Below, piece after piece: positions 9,446 to 19,066 of a DNA stretch of 36,836 nucleotides; position 1 is the stretch's first letter, and each line of letters begins with the position of its first letter. The stretch spans positions 1 through 36,836 of the forward strand of contig SHUY01000011.1 of assembly GCA_009694435.1 (NCBI GenBank). Direction: 5' to 3'. Source of the DNA: Acidimicrobiia bacterium (lineage in GTDB: Bacteria > Actinomycetota > Acidimicrobiia > IMCC26256 > PALSA-555). The notes under the pieces are model-generated. The model was not told where the DNA came from and made no database searches. It worked only from the letters and a program-made list of their open reading frames with translations. A program made the translations under genes and the position numbers.

Positions 9446-11158
9446 GTGGCACAAAACCTAGACCGGTCATTTACTCATAACGATTCCGAAACGGTCACGC
9501 TTCCCCGTGGGCAGATAGTTCACCAGCGCCACGCTCAACAGTCCGAAGTTTTGGCTCGCCGCTTCTACCAAGTCCGCCCAGGGGTTTGGACGCTGGTGGG
9601 CAACGGTCTTTCTAACCAGACTTTCGTAGAAGGCCCCGAGGGGATCATCGCCATTGACACGGGTGAGTCGACCGAAGAAATGCGCGAGGCTATTAGTGAA
9701 CTTCGCCAACACACCGATCGACCCATAGTGGCGGTTTTGTATACCCACTTTCACTACGTCGGGGGCACCGAAGCGGTTTATGAAGACGCCAACTCACGCT
9801 CAATGCCGATTTACGGCCACGAGAAAGTCGCTTACAACCGAAACCGAGCCACGTCAGAAATTTCCACTACTTACGTTCGGGGCCTGATTGAACAATTTGC
9901 GATCTTTCTGCCCGACTCCGGCCCCGACGGCAACGTCAATGTGGGGCTAGGTCATTTTTATCGCAACCCCGACCACGCGCCGTTCACCTCGGTGTTCATT
10001 CCCCCTAACGAAACCTTCGGCTCGCGCGCTGCACTTGTAGTGGCGGGTTTACCAATCGAGGTTACCGAAGCCCCTTCCGACGCTGACGATTCAGTTACTT
10101 ATTGGTTCCCGACTTTGGGAGTGGCCGTACACAACTTGGTGTGGCCAGTTCTGTTCAACATATTTGCCATTCGAGGCGAGGAGTATCGCGATCCCCGGGT
10201 TTTATTGACTGGCCTTGACCACTTGTTGGCCCTCAAGCCCGAGCACTTGGTGGCTACCCACGGCCCGCCTATGTCGGGGGCAGACGAAATACAACAACGA
10301 GTGGTTAAGTATCGCGACTCAATCCAATTCTTGTGGGACCAGTCAGTAAGGCATATAAATAAAGGTGTTCTGGGCGCCGATCTGGGGGATGTCATTTCGC
10401 TGCCGGCCCAAACCCAAGACGATTTCATTACTTCCGAGGGTTACGGAGTAGCCGAGCACCACGTCCGCCAAATTCGCAGCGGTTTATTCGGTTGGTTTGA
10501 CGGCAACGAGGCCGAGTTGTTCCCGCTGCCAAGTAACGAGCGCGCCCGCCGAATGATCACTGGCTTTGGTGGCCAAGACGAGGTGCGCGCCCAGACCAAA
10601 CAAGCACTGGCCGATGACGATCTTCGTTGGGCTACCGAACTTGCAACCTGGCTCGTGCGTTCTGAAGAAGGCGATAGTGACGACCGCAAACTATTGGCTA
10701 GTTGTTTGCGGACCATCGCTCAACGCACCTCGGCGGCCAACATTCGTAGTTGGTGTCTAACTCGGGCGCTCAGTTTGGAAGAAAAAATAAATACTACGAG
10801 CCTTTATCAAAACAATTTCAATCGCATTCAAGTGATTTTATCTCCGCCTGAGAGTTCGGTGAATATGTTGCGGGTTTTGCTCGTCCCCGATCTTGCTAAC
10901 GGAATTGATTTTCATATTGCCTTTAAGTTCACTGACCAACCCATTACCGGTTTACACGTGCGCAACTCAGTTGCTTGTCCCACTGGTGGTGCCAACGCCG
11001 ACGCAACGGTCGAATGTTCAATTGAAACTTGGGCCGATGTTTTGGCCGGCGACACTAAGTTGGCGGCGGCCGTTGCTGACGGGTCAGTAGTAATAACGGG
11101 TGACGCCCAACAAGTGCTCGCGACGCTGGCGGTATTTGAGGTTGAAGGGTTTCAGTAG
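9446..11158 (+). CDS. MBL-fold alkylsulfatase-like protein (SdsA/BDS1 family architecture) with dimerisation and SCP2-like domains
   Basis: GVWTLVGNGLSNQTFVEGPEGIIAIDTGES, YTHFHYVGGTEAVYED, dimerisation-type region (FGWFDGNEAELFPLPSNERARRMITGFGG) and C-terminal SCP2-like segment; GTG start. Confidence 0.75.
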   Translation: MAQNLDRSFTHNDSETVTLPRGQIVHQRHAQQSEVLARRFYQVRPGVWTLVGNGLSNQTFVEGPEGIIAIDTGESTEEMREAISELRQHTDRPIVAVLYTHFHYVGGTEAVYEDANSRSMPIYGHEKVAYNRNRATSEISTTYVRGLIEQFAIFLPDSGPDGNVNVGLGHFYRNPDHAPFTSVFIPPNETFGSRAALVVAGLPIEVTEAPSDADDSVTYWFPTLGVAVHNLVWPVLFNIFAIRGEEYRDPRVLLTGLDHLLALKPEHLVATHGPPMSGADEIQQRVVKYRDSIQFLWDQSVRHINKGVLGADLGDVISLPAQTQDDFITSEGYGVAEHHVRQIRSGLFGWFDGNEAELFPLPSNERARRMITGFGGQDEVRAQTKQALADDDLRWATELATWLVRSEEGDSDDRKLLASCLRTIAQRTSAANIRSWCLTRALSLEEKINTTSLYQNNFNRIQVILSPPESSVNMLRVLLVPDLANGIDFHIAFKFTDQPITGLHVRNSVACPTGGANADATVECSIETWADVLAGDTKLAAAVADGSVVITGDAQQVLATLAVFEVEGFQ

Positions 11159-13497
11159 TGGCAGACTCGGCGAGCCTTCCCCGGCCAACCCCAGCGTTTA
11201 CGGGGGTTATTGGGCGTTTGTTCGACGAGTCAACCCCGTCCCGACTTGAAGTAGATAGGGCGCCCGAAAACGCGCCCAATGTGGTCTTGATACTGCTTGA
11301 TGATGTCGGTTTTGGTTCTTTTGGAACTTTTGGTGGCCCCGTCCCGACCCCCGGCCTCGATTCGGTGGCGAAGCGGGGTCTTCGCTACAACCAGTTTCAC
11401 ACCACGGCACTGTGCTCACCCACCCGCGCCGCATTGCTAACCGGCCGCAATCATCATTCGGTGCACATGGGCGGGATTACTGAGATCGCCAACTCGTTCC
11501 CGGGTTACGACAGCGCTATTCCGCCCGAAGCGGCCACGGTGGCGCAAGTTCTGCGCTTGTCGGGCTACAGCACCGCGTGTTTTGGTAAGTGGCACTTGGC
11601 GCCGTCGTGGGAACAAAGTCCGTCGGGACCGTTTGATCGTTGGCCTACCGGTTTGGGGTTTGATCGTTTTTATGGAGTGTTAGGCGCCGAAGCGTCGCAG
11701 TGGGAACCCGCGGTCTACGACCAAACGACACCCATTTCCCCTCACCTCGGCCGGCCGGGTTATCACCTCACCGAAGATTTAGCCGACCAAGCCATTGACT
11801 GGGTGCAACGACAAAAAGCCTCAACCCCTAACCGCCCGTTCTTTTGCTATTTCTCCACTCCCGCAGTGCACGCTCCTCATCATGTTGCTAAAGAGTGGAT
11901 CGACAAATTTTCCGGTGCGTTTGACGACGGCTGGGACTCACTGCGAGAGCACATTTATCAGCGCCAATTAGAAATGGGAGTTATTCCCCCCGAAACTGCC
12001 CTCACTGGTCGGCCAGAGCAAATCCCTGCGTGGGATGAATATCCCGATGAGTACAAACCCGTGGCCCGACGGTTGATGGAAACTTTTGCCGGCTTCTTGG
12101 CTCACACCGACGCGCAGATCCACCGCGTTTTACAGTCCATCGAAGATCTTGGTGAGATGGACAACACTTTAGTTATTTACATCACCGGCGATAACGGCGC
12201 ATCGGCGGAAGGAACAATTCATGGCGCGTGGAGTGCCCCGTCATTTCAAAACGGGCAACCCGAAGACCCCGAGTGGTTGCTCGACCATATGGACGACTTT
12301 GGCACTAGCCGATGTGAAAACCACTTCAATGTCGGCTGGGCCTGGGCGTTGGATTCTCCGTTTAAGTGGATGAAACAAGTGGCCTCGCATTTTGGCGGTA
12401 CCCGCAACGCGGTAGCGATTTCGTGGCCCGACAAGATAACCGCCGCCGGTGAACTTCGAACTCAGTTTCATCATGTGATCGACATCGCGCCCACCATTTA
12501 TGAAGTGGTGGGCATCACTCCGCCCACGAGCGTAAATGGCATTACCCAAATGGATATGCACGGTGTGTCGATGGCGTACACGTTCGCCGACGCGGCGGAA
12601 AAAAGCCGCCGGAGCTCGCAGTATTTCGAAATACTTGGTAACCGGGCGATTTATCACGAGGGCTGGATGGCCTCGTGTTTTCACGGTCGCCTCCCGTGGA
12701 TCCGCTTGGCCGGTTTTGCCTTCGATGGCCCTCAAGAAGTATGGGAGTTGTACGACATAGAAAACGACTTTTCCCAAGCGGTCGATTTGGCGGCCGATCA
12801 CCCCGAAAAGTTGCTCGCACTCCAAGCGATATTTAACCAGTCCGCGTTGGATTACGGCGTTTATCCGTTGCGAGATCCGGGTTCTCCTCGAGACGGCGAT
12901 TTTTCGGTGCCGCACTCTTTAGCCGGGGTGAGCAAAATGACTTACACGCGTTCGCACTCCCGTATGCCCGAGGCGTCAGTTTTAAATCTTAAAAACTGTT
13001 CTTACCGAATTACCGCTGACATTACTGTGCCTGATGTTGGGGCCACCGGAGTGATCGCGTGCCAGGGCGGAAACATGGCGGGGTGGTCTTTGTATCTCGA
13101 CGACGAAACAAGACCCATATTCCATTACAACTGGTACGGACACATACACACCGCAATAGTCGCGAGCCAGCCTTTACCTGCGGGAAAACATTTACTTGAA
13201 GCGATATTTGATTATGACGGTGGTTTTGGTGCCGGAGGTTTGTTTTCGTTATTAGTCGACACCCAGCTGGCGGCTATGGGGCGTATTGAACAAACGGTGC
13301 CGTTAGTTTTTTCTATGAGCGGCGAAACTTTTGATGTCGGGGTCGACACTGGTTCTCCGGTGGGCCCGTATCCGCATCAGTTTCCGTGTACAGCAACAAT
13401 TAAGGGAGTAACTCTGGAGCGACTAGACGAGCTTGGGGCCGAAACAGAAAAGTTGGTTCGGCAAGGGATGTTCAAAGCCAGTTTGAGTTCGCAATAG
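11158..13497 (+). CDS. Type I (formylglycine-dependent) sulfatase / arylsulfatase
   Basis: NVVLILLDDVGFGSFGTFGG and CSPTRAALLTGRN (C-x-P-x-R-x4-TGR); GKWHLAP; 1-nt overlap (TAGTG) with upstream gene. Confidence 0.95.
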   Translation: MADSASLPRPTPAFTGVIGRLFDESTPSRLEVDRAPENAPNVVLILLDDVGFGSFGTFGGPVPTPGLDSVAKRGLRYNQFHTTALCSPTRAALLTGRNHHSVHMGGITEIANSFPGYDSAIPPEAATVAQVLRLSGYSTACFGKWHLAPSWEQSPSGPFDRWPTGLGFDRFYGVLGAEASQWEPAVYDQTTPISPHLGRPGYHLTEDLADQAIDWVQRQKASTPNRPFFCYFSTPAVHAPHHVAKEWIDKFSGAFDDGWDSLREHIYQRQLEMGVIPPETALTGRPEQIPAWDEYPDEYKPVARRLMETFAGFLAHTDAQIHRVLQSIEDLGEMDNTLVIYITGDNGASAEGTIHGAWSAPSFQNGQPEDPEWLLDHMDDFGTSRCENHFNVGWAWALDSPFKWMKQVASHFGGTRNAVAISWPDKITAAGELRTQFHHVIDIAPTIYEVVGITPPTSVNGITQMDMHGVSMAYTFADAAEKSRRSSQYFEILGNRAIYHEGWMASCFHGRLPWIRLAGFAFDGPQEVWELYDIENDFSQAVDLAADHPEKLLALQAIFNQSALDYGVYPLRDPGSPRDGDFSVPHSLAGVSKMTYTRSHSRMPEASVLNLKNCSYRITADITVPDVGATGVIACQGGNMAGWSLYLDDETRPIFHYNWYGHIHTAIVASQPLPAGKHLLEAIFDYDGGFGAGGLFSLLVDTQLAAMGRIEQTVPLVFSMSGETFDVGVDTGSPVGPYPHQFPCTATIKGVTLERLDELGAETEKLVRQGMFKASLSSQ

Positions 13498-13597
13498 TTT
13501 TATTGTCGCCTAGTTGTCGGGCCGACGACCAGTCGCCGATTAGTACTCAAATCTGGGGCACGGTGGTGGCTTCGTAGGAACCAACTTTAGGAGCCTT

Positions 13598-13828
13598 GTG
13601 CACAAGATCCGCAAATCAGTTTTAGTCGCCGGTGCCGCTTTGGTGTTTGCTTTTAGTGCCACTGCTTGTAGCAGCGGCAGTGGAAGTGACTCACCCGACA
13701 CCACTACTGCAACCACGCAAGAGAAAAACAACAACCAAGACAACAATCAGAACCAGTCGCCGGCGGAGCAGCAGGCGGAGTGTCTTAAGTACAACCCAGT
13801 TCCGTCAACTTGTAGCTTTATTCCGTAA
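13598..13828 (+). CDS. Small Asn/Gln-rich lipoprotein
   Basis: 76 aa; lipobox FSATACSS; NNNQDNNQNQ linker; C-terminal CLKYNPVPSTCSFIP; AGGAG before GTG start. Confidence 0.6.
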   Translation: MHKIRKSVLVAGAALVFAFSATACSSGSGSDSPDTTTATTQEKNNNQDNNQNQSPAEQQAECLKYNPVPSTCSFIP

Positions 13829-13885
13829 ACCGAGTAAAAGTTTTCTAAACTTTTAGTTAAGCGCGTTGTTGGCGCGCGCCGTCTT

Positions 13886-15217
13886 CTAAAAGTATTTGGC
13901 GAGATGTTCGGTGGCCGCGGTGAATACGGAGTTAGCGGCAACTCGAGTCGATTGGTGATCTTTTATTACTAAGTCTCCGGCCACCAATACATGGCGCACA
14001 TCGCCCCGCCCAGCAGAAAAAACAACTGTGGTGTGAGGATCGCGCATCGGGACCATATGAGGGACATCGAGGTCAAGGGTGATGAGGTCGGCCTCTTTGC
14101 CTGTTTCGATAGTCCCAACTCGATCGTCAATTCCTAAAGCGCGTGCTCCGTCTACGGTGGCTGCTTTAATTATTTCTGCGGCCGAAATTGACGCGGGGTC
14201 GTTGCGGACAAGGCGAGCGAGGTTGGCACTTAACCGCATTACGGAAAACATGTCGAGGTCGTTGCTAGACGAACAGCCGTCAGTACCGAGGCCAACATTG
14301 ATCCCTTGGGCACGATAACCAACAATGTCCGCCGCTCCACTCGCAAGTTTCATGTTCGAGCCTGGGCAATGGGCAATGCTTGCGCCGCGGCGGGCAATGG
14401 TGGTGCGGTCAGTGCTCGATAAGTGCACGCCGTGACCGAGAACGGTTCGATGTTTGAGAATTCCTGCTTGCTCAAGTAGTTCGGTTGGCGTGGCGTTATA
14501 TTTTTTTTGGGTGTCTTCATTTTCGGTGATGTTTTCTGACGCGTGAGTGGTTACGAGACTCCCGCTCTCTTGGGCGATAGCCGCGATTTGAGCTAAATGT
14601 TCGGGGTTAACCGTCAAGGGGGCGTGGGGCATAAGGGCCAGCGGTACGTACGGTCCAGTAATCTCTCGCACCTGTTCGGGCCAGGTCTGCGCTTGCTCTA
14701 GGCGTTGGCTCCAAGTGAGTTTTTCGGGGCCGGGAAAGTCAAAAAATACTGGTCCAATTACGTGACGTAAGCCAACTTCAGCCGCACCTCGGTGGGTTTC
14801 AAGCGGGTGGAGATACATATCGAGAGTGGTAGTTGTTCCCCCTAACAAACATTCCAACGCGCCCAGGCGAGCGCCGACATAGACACCGTCAGGGTTCATC
14901 ACGCGGTCTTCTTTGTCCCAAACGATTTCAAGAAACCCCTGCAAGTCGACATTTTCGGCGACTCCGCGCAAAAGCGTCATTGGCGTATGGGTGTGCAGGT
15001 TCACTAAGCCGGGCATTATCAACTGATCGCTAACGTCAATTGTCTGATCGGCGCGGTAAAGGTTTTCTATTTCGCCGGCTGGCCCTACGGCGGCAATCTG
15101 ACCCGCGGTGACTACTACCGAAGCATTGGTAAATATCGTGGCGTTCGCGTCGCAAGTGATCACAAATCGGGCACGACTGAGGATCAGATCGGCACTTATT
15201 TTCTGTTTGCCCGCCAC
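13886..15217 (-). CDS. Amidohydrolase, MtaD/SsnA-like (5-methylthioadenosine/S-adenosylhomocysteine deaminase family)
   Basis: 443 aa; LVNLHTHTPMTLLRG, HASEN, GHGVHLS, HCPGSNMKLASG, GLGTDGCSSSNDLDMFSVMR, KEADLITLDLD. Confidence 0.85.
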   Translation of the reverse strand: MAGKQKISADLILSRARFVITCDANATIFTNASVVVTAGQIAAVGPAGEIENLYRADQTIDVSDQLIMPGLVNLHTHTPMTLLRGVAENVDLQGFLEIVWDKEDRVMNPDGVYVGARLGALECLLGGTTTTLDMYLHPLETHRGAAEVGLRHVIGPVFFDFPGPEKLTWSQRLEQAQTWPEQVREITGPYVPLALMPHAPLTVNPEHLAQIAAIAQESGSLVTTHASENITENEDTQKKYNATPTELLEQAGILKHRTVLGHGVHLSSTDRTTIARRGASIAHCPGSNMKLASGAADIVGYRAQGINVGLGTDGCSSSNDLDMFSVMRLSANLARLVRNDPASISAAEIIKAATVDGARALGIDDRVGTIETGKEADLITLDLDVPHMVPMRDPHTTVVFSAGRGDVRHVLVAGDLVIKDHQSTRVAANSVFTAATEHLAKYF

Positions 15218-15218
15218 G

Positions 15219-17183
15219 CTAGATATCTTTGTCCAATATCAGATGAGCATTTCGGATCAATTGGTGAAATGGATGATCGACCTTGCTGGAGTGGCCGCGA
15301 TCCAAGTGGGCTTCGTTGTTATGGATGGAGAGCAGTCGAGCCCGCAGTTCAGCAACTTCACGGCTGATCTGATTGTGAGCCGCTATGTTGATCGCGCTCG
15401 TGTGGGCTATTTCGGCCGCCACGCACCATGCGGTGGCGGAGTTGAGGATATTGAAGAGATAGGTAGCGTCAGCGGGTCGCATCGAGTGGTGACCGACCTC
15501 GTAAGTGGCGGCGGTTATCGCCGCCGCGGCTAAGTCACGCTGGCGTAGAAGGTTTTTACGATCGGATGATAACTCTCCGTTTCTATCGTCGATACTGCGC
15601 AAAATTTTATCGGAATAATTATCTAAATCGTTCACCATTTCGCTCAGTACTAATTCGACTTTTGACCCTGAGCGGTTCGGAATAAGTACCGCAGCGATAA
15701 AAACAATGACCCCTGCGGTTACGGTGGACACTATTCGTATACCAATTGTTTCGTTAACGGGGTCTCCGATCAATTCGAATAATGTCAGGGCAAAAATAGT
15801 AATCCCCGTTACCGCAAGTGCGTAATTAGAAAATAAGAAAACTAGGACAACAAACCCACCGAACCCAATGATTAACGCCAGGCCTAAATCATTGGGTACA
15901 AAGATTGAAAAAGCAAGACCAATTAAAAAAACTCCGAGCAGAGTTCCAAAAATTCGCGAAACGATTCGCATGGTGGTGCCGCTTAGGTCGGGTTTGCTAA
16001 TCCACGCAACGGTCATGGGCATCCAGTAGGAGTGAGGGAGGTTAAGTAGTTGCGCCAAACTAACGGCTATAAGAAAACTGAGCGTTAGTCGAACGGCGTG
16101 GAGAAAGAAAACATCATTGCGCTGCCAATGGGCGCGCAGCATTGGCCCTAGGGGTTTTCGGCGAGAGTCGAAAAAATGAATTCCCGATGCCCGCCCTAGC
16201 GGCCACGGCCCAGCAGTAGTTTCGGCCAAGGCAAGGAGGGGGACGATAACGGCGTCTATCAGACTGGGATCTATTTCTTGCGCGCGAGCCCGGGCTTTTC
16301 CTTCAATGATCAACAGGCGCTCGCGCGCCGCCAGCAGCCTTTGGCGCCGCCAGTGCCAGACAAGAGTTAGGGCTATTGATTGAAAAACATCGCCGACGGA
16401 GTAAATGAGATCGTCCATAATTTTCCGGCTCGTCGGATTAGATATTTCATCTCGAGTAGCGGCTAGCCCGAGCAGTCCAAATCTAACTTCTCGACCATTG
16501 TCGGCTAAGCGCTTGAACCACAGTTCACCTTTACTGTCGTTCTCATAGACCGCTAAATCGTCTATGGCTAGCTGCAGTCTGGTTGCGTGCGACGAGCTAA
16601 TGATTTCTAAGTTACTGGTGCTACAAGCGTGTGCGAGACCCCTAAAAAAAATCGCGAAATCAGAACGTATCCCGTTGGCTCGGCGTAACGGCCACGGAGA
16701 AATAGTGACCAAAGTTTGGAGTATGCCCCCTAAGAGCAATAACTCGGCATTAGTGAAACTGTCGAGAAGTTCTATTGGCGTGCCGGAAAAAATAGAAAAG
16801 CAAACTAGGCACAGCACACCGGTCAGACTTGCCCGGGGACCAGCCGCACTTGCGTAGGCACAAACAAAGGCAATAGGAATCGCGATTACGAAGTGGGTAG
16901 CAAAGTCATTAGAAACCAACCCACCGACCAATGTGGCGAGCGCCATCCAGACCGAAGCCCAAAGCATGACGGTTGCCCGCCGGCTGAAGGGACCGCCCGG
17001 GTCATCCATCTGTACAAACAGCGCCCCGATGGCGAGGGGTAAGGTCGCGAGAGGTTCGCCGACCCCGATGGCGCACCCCACACCAATCAAGATGACGACG
17101 CTTGAACGCAGCGGATTAGTTAGTGCTATTTGCGCTTTCTCAACCGCGAGTGTTCCTCGACCAATTTCGTTTATTAGCGACAC
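15219..17183 (-). CDS. FUSC family (aromatic acid exporter / YccS-like) membrane protein
   Basis: 654 aa; two TM bundles; second contains HSYWMPMTVAWISKPDLSGTTMRIVSRIFGTLLGVFLI characteristic of FUSC. Confidence 0.85.
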   Translation of the reverse strand: MSLINEIGRGTLAVEKAQIALTNPLRSSVVILIGVGCAIGVGEPLATLPLAIGALFVQMDDPGGPFSRRATVMLWASVWMALATLVGGLVSNDFATHFVIAIPIAFVCAYASAAGPRASLTGVLCLVCFSIFSGTPIELLDSFTNAELLLLGGILQTLVTISPWPLRRANGIRSDFAIFFRGLAHACSTSNLEIISSSHATRLQLAIDDLAVYENDSKGELWFKRLADNGREVRFGLLGLAATRDEISNPTSRKIMDDLIYSVGDVFQSIALTLVWHWRRQRLLAARERLLIIEGKARARAQEIDPSLIDAVIVPLLALAETTAGPWPLGRASGIHFFDSRRKPLGPMLRAHWQRNDVFFLHAVRLTLSFLIAVSLAQLLNLPHSYWMPMTVAWISKPDLSGTTMRIVSRIFGTLLGVFLIGLAFSIFVPNDLGLALIIGFGGFVVLVFLFSNYALAVTGITIFALTLFELIGDPVNETIGIRIVSTVTAGVIVFIAAVLIPNRSGSKVELVLSEMVNDLDNYSDKILRSIDDRNGELSSDRKNLLRQRDLAAAAITAATYEVGHHSMRPADATYLFNILNSATAWCVAAEIAHTSAINIAAHNQISREVAELRARLLSIHNNEAHLDRGHSSKVDHPFHQLIRNAHLILDKDI

Positions 17184-17216
17184 GAAGAAACTCTAATCTC
17201 CACCCAGATCTAGTTT

Positions 17217-19037
17217 TTGGCCCCTCTTTTAGATGCCATGACTGCACTACCGCCAGCAAATTTTTGTAGTAATAAGTGTCTAGTGAGACAAAAAAGTTCA
17301 GTGATGGTTGTTGGCGCTCTGGTAATCGTTCTATTCGCCAGCCTCGTGACGACCCGTACTGATGGGCCAACGGCCCACGCCGCGGCTACGACCTCGCAGT
17401 CACCGTGTTCTGGCTCTAAGGGGGTGGGCACGAATGTTCTGGCTGGGCTAGGGCCGGGTGATTTGGTGGCGGCTACCGATTTGAGCGCGCAATACCAGTC
17501 CAGTTCGGGCTTTCCCAAAAAATCTCGAGTGTGGAGAATTCTTTACGTTTCGACTGGAGTCGACGAAACCGATTTGCAACTGGTGTGCGGTTTAGTCGCC
17601 GCGCCTAAAGCTGGGCCGCGGGTAACTAACGCCCGCGCCAAAATGCTTACTTGGGCTCACGGCACGAACGGAGTTCGGCAAAGGTGCTTACCCTCGTGGG
17701 ACCCCGCTCAACGCTTATGGGGGAAAACCCCCGGCGGTTTGGGTTCGATTTCGTGGGGTGTTCTCCTCGGTGCTCGCAACGGCTCGGCGAGCACGGGCCC
17801 TTTACAACACGCAATGAACGAGGGGTGGGTGGTTGCGTTACCCGATTATCAACCTAACGACACTTACGTGGTGGGTAAGATTGCTGCGGCCAACGTGCTC
17901 GATTCGGCTCGAGCGGCCGCCCAATTAATGACGCAGACTTTTTCTGAACAAGCTCCGCTTGATTACGACTATTTAAGTTGGGGCTATTCCCAAGGTGGTC
18001 ACGCGGCGATGTGGGCGGGGCAGTTAGCCGAGAGTTATCTGCGTGATACTCAGCCGAGTCAGCCAACGGCGGCGCTGAAGTTAGTGGGAGTAGCCCTCGA
18101 AGCTCCGGCGAGCAATTTCTTAGTTCAACCCGACCGTCAACCCGGGCTTAGTCTTGGCGACGGTTTAACCGATTGGATTATGCACGAGAGCATCGAATTA
18201 GTAGGGCTACCCGTCGCCGCACTTGAGTTGCAGGTCGGCCCCGCTTTGTTCTCTTACATTTTTGGCTCGTGGAGCAAGTTGGCGGCTAGTAGCCCTCTTG
18301 CCGCCAACGCTTCGTTTCCGGCTTATCCGAAAACTGCCGCTCCGCTCGAACTCGGAAACATCGCTACCGCTAAAGGCCAAAAAACGATAGCCAAAGTCAT
18401 TACGCAATGCCTAGATGGTTCGGGAACTAAGACGATCAAAGCCGCGGTTTCACAATATCGCAACGCTAAAGAAAACCAGATGTTGGTTCCATCACTTTGG
18501 AATCTTCCCGCCGATTACAAAACGGGTGATTTTTTCAAGGGTGGGCTCGACCAGACCTGTGCGACTACAACCGAACCTGGGTTAGTGGCTTGGTGTGATT
18601 GGGTTCGCTGGCAACTACCGGGACCAACTGGGGTGAACCCGTACCCAAAGTATCCCGCTTGGGCGGGTGAGACGGTTCCGTTGTTTATTGCTCAGGGTAG
18701 CGACGACACAGTGATTCATTGCGTAGTGGCCGATGGCTTTTCGTCGAAGAAAATCCCTTCGGCGGCCAACTGCATGTCGAAAGCGTTTTATGATTCATTA
18801 GCCAACGAAATCTATTGTCCGGTTGACTCTTTGGCGCGGGGTTATTTGGAGTTGGCGGTCTTTAGGAAACAGGCTTTGCGTAGTCCGGCTTCGCATATAT
18901 CGATTCCGGGCCAGACCGCGGCTCGAAGCCTGTCTAAATCTGACCTAACATTTGCTGGTTCACCGGCCGAGCGATTTATCAGTAAAGCTTTTGCTGATGG
19001 TCTACCTAACGGCTGTCAGACTAGGGTAATAAATTAA
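17217..19037 (+). CDS. Secretory lipase (LIP family, alpha/beta hydrolase)
   Basis: Signal peptide (start may be internal, GTG/ATG near 17280-17305); TWAHGTNGVRQRC, WGYSQGGHAAMWA nucleophile elbow, PLFIAQGSDDTVIHC. Confidence 0.85.
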   Translation: MAPLLDAMTALPPANFCSNKCLVRQKSSVMVVGALVIVLFASLVTTRTDGPTAHAAATTSQSPCSGSKGVGTNVLAGLGPGDLVAATDLSAQYQSSSGFPKKSRVWRILYVSTGVDETDLQLVCGLVAAPKAGPRVTNARAKMLTWAHGTNGVRQRCLPSWDPAQRLWGKTPGGLGSISWGVLLGARNGSASTGPLQHAMNEGWVVALPDYQPNDTYVVGKIAAANVLDSARAAAQLMTQTFSEQAPLDYDYLSWGYSQGGHAAMWAGQLAESYLRDTQPSQPTAALKLVGVALEAPASNFLVQPDRQPGLSLGDGLTDWIMHESIELVGLPVAALELQVGPALFSYIFGSWSKLAASSPLAANASFPAYPKTAAPLELGNIATAKGQKTIAKVITQCLDGSGTKTIKAAVSQYRNAKENQMLVPSLWNLPADYKTGDFFKGGLDQTCATTTEPGLVAWCDWVRWQLPGPTGVNPYPKYPAWAGETVPLFIAQGSDDTVIHCVVADGFSSKKIPSAANCMSKAFYDSLANEIYCPVDSLARGYLELAVFRKQALRSPASHISIPGQTAARSLSKSDLTFAGSPAERFISKAFADGLPNGCQTRVIN

Positions 19038-19066
19038 AGTTCACAAATGTTAACCAAGGAAGGCTA

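Noticed and set aside
12241-12915. 224-aa minus-strand ORF
   Set aside because: Fully antisense to the well-supported sulfatase gene; Arg/His-rich composition typical of shadow ORFs.
13836-13854. AAAAGTTT-TCT-AAACTTTT hairpin as terminator
   Set aside because: AT-only stem with 3-nt loop and no proper T-tract; possible but too weak to call.
15108-15533. 141-aa plus-strand ORF
   Set aside because: Antisense to the amidohydrolase/FUSC gene ends; no recognisable features.
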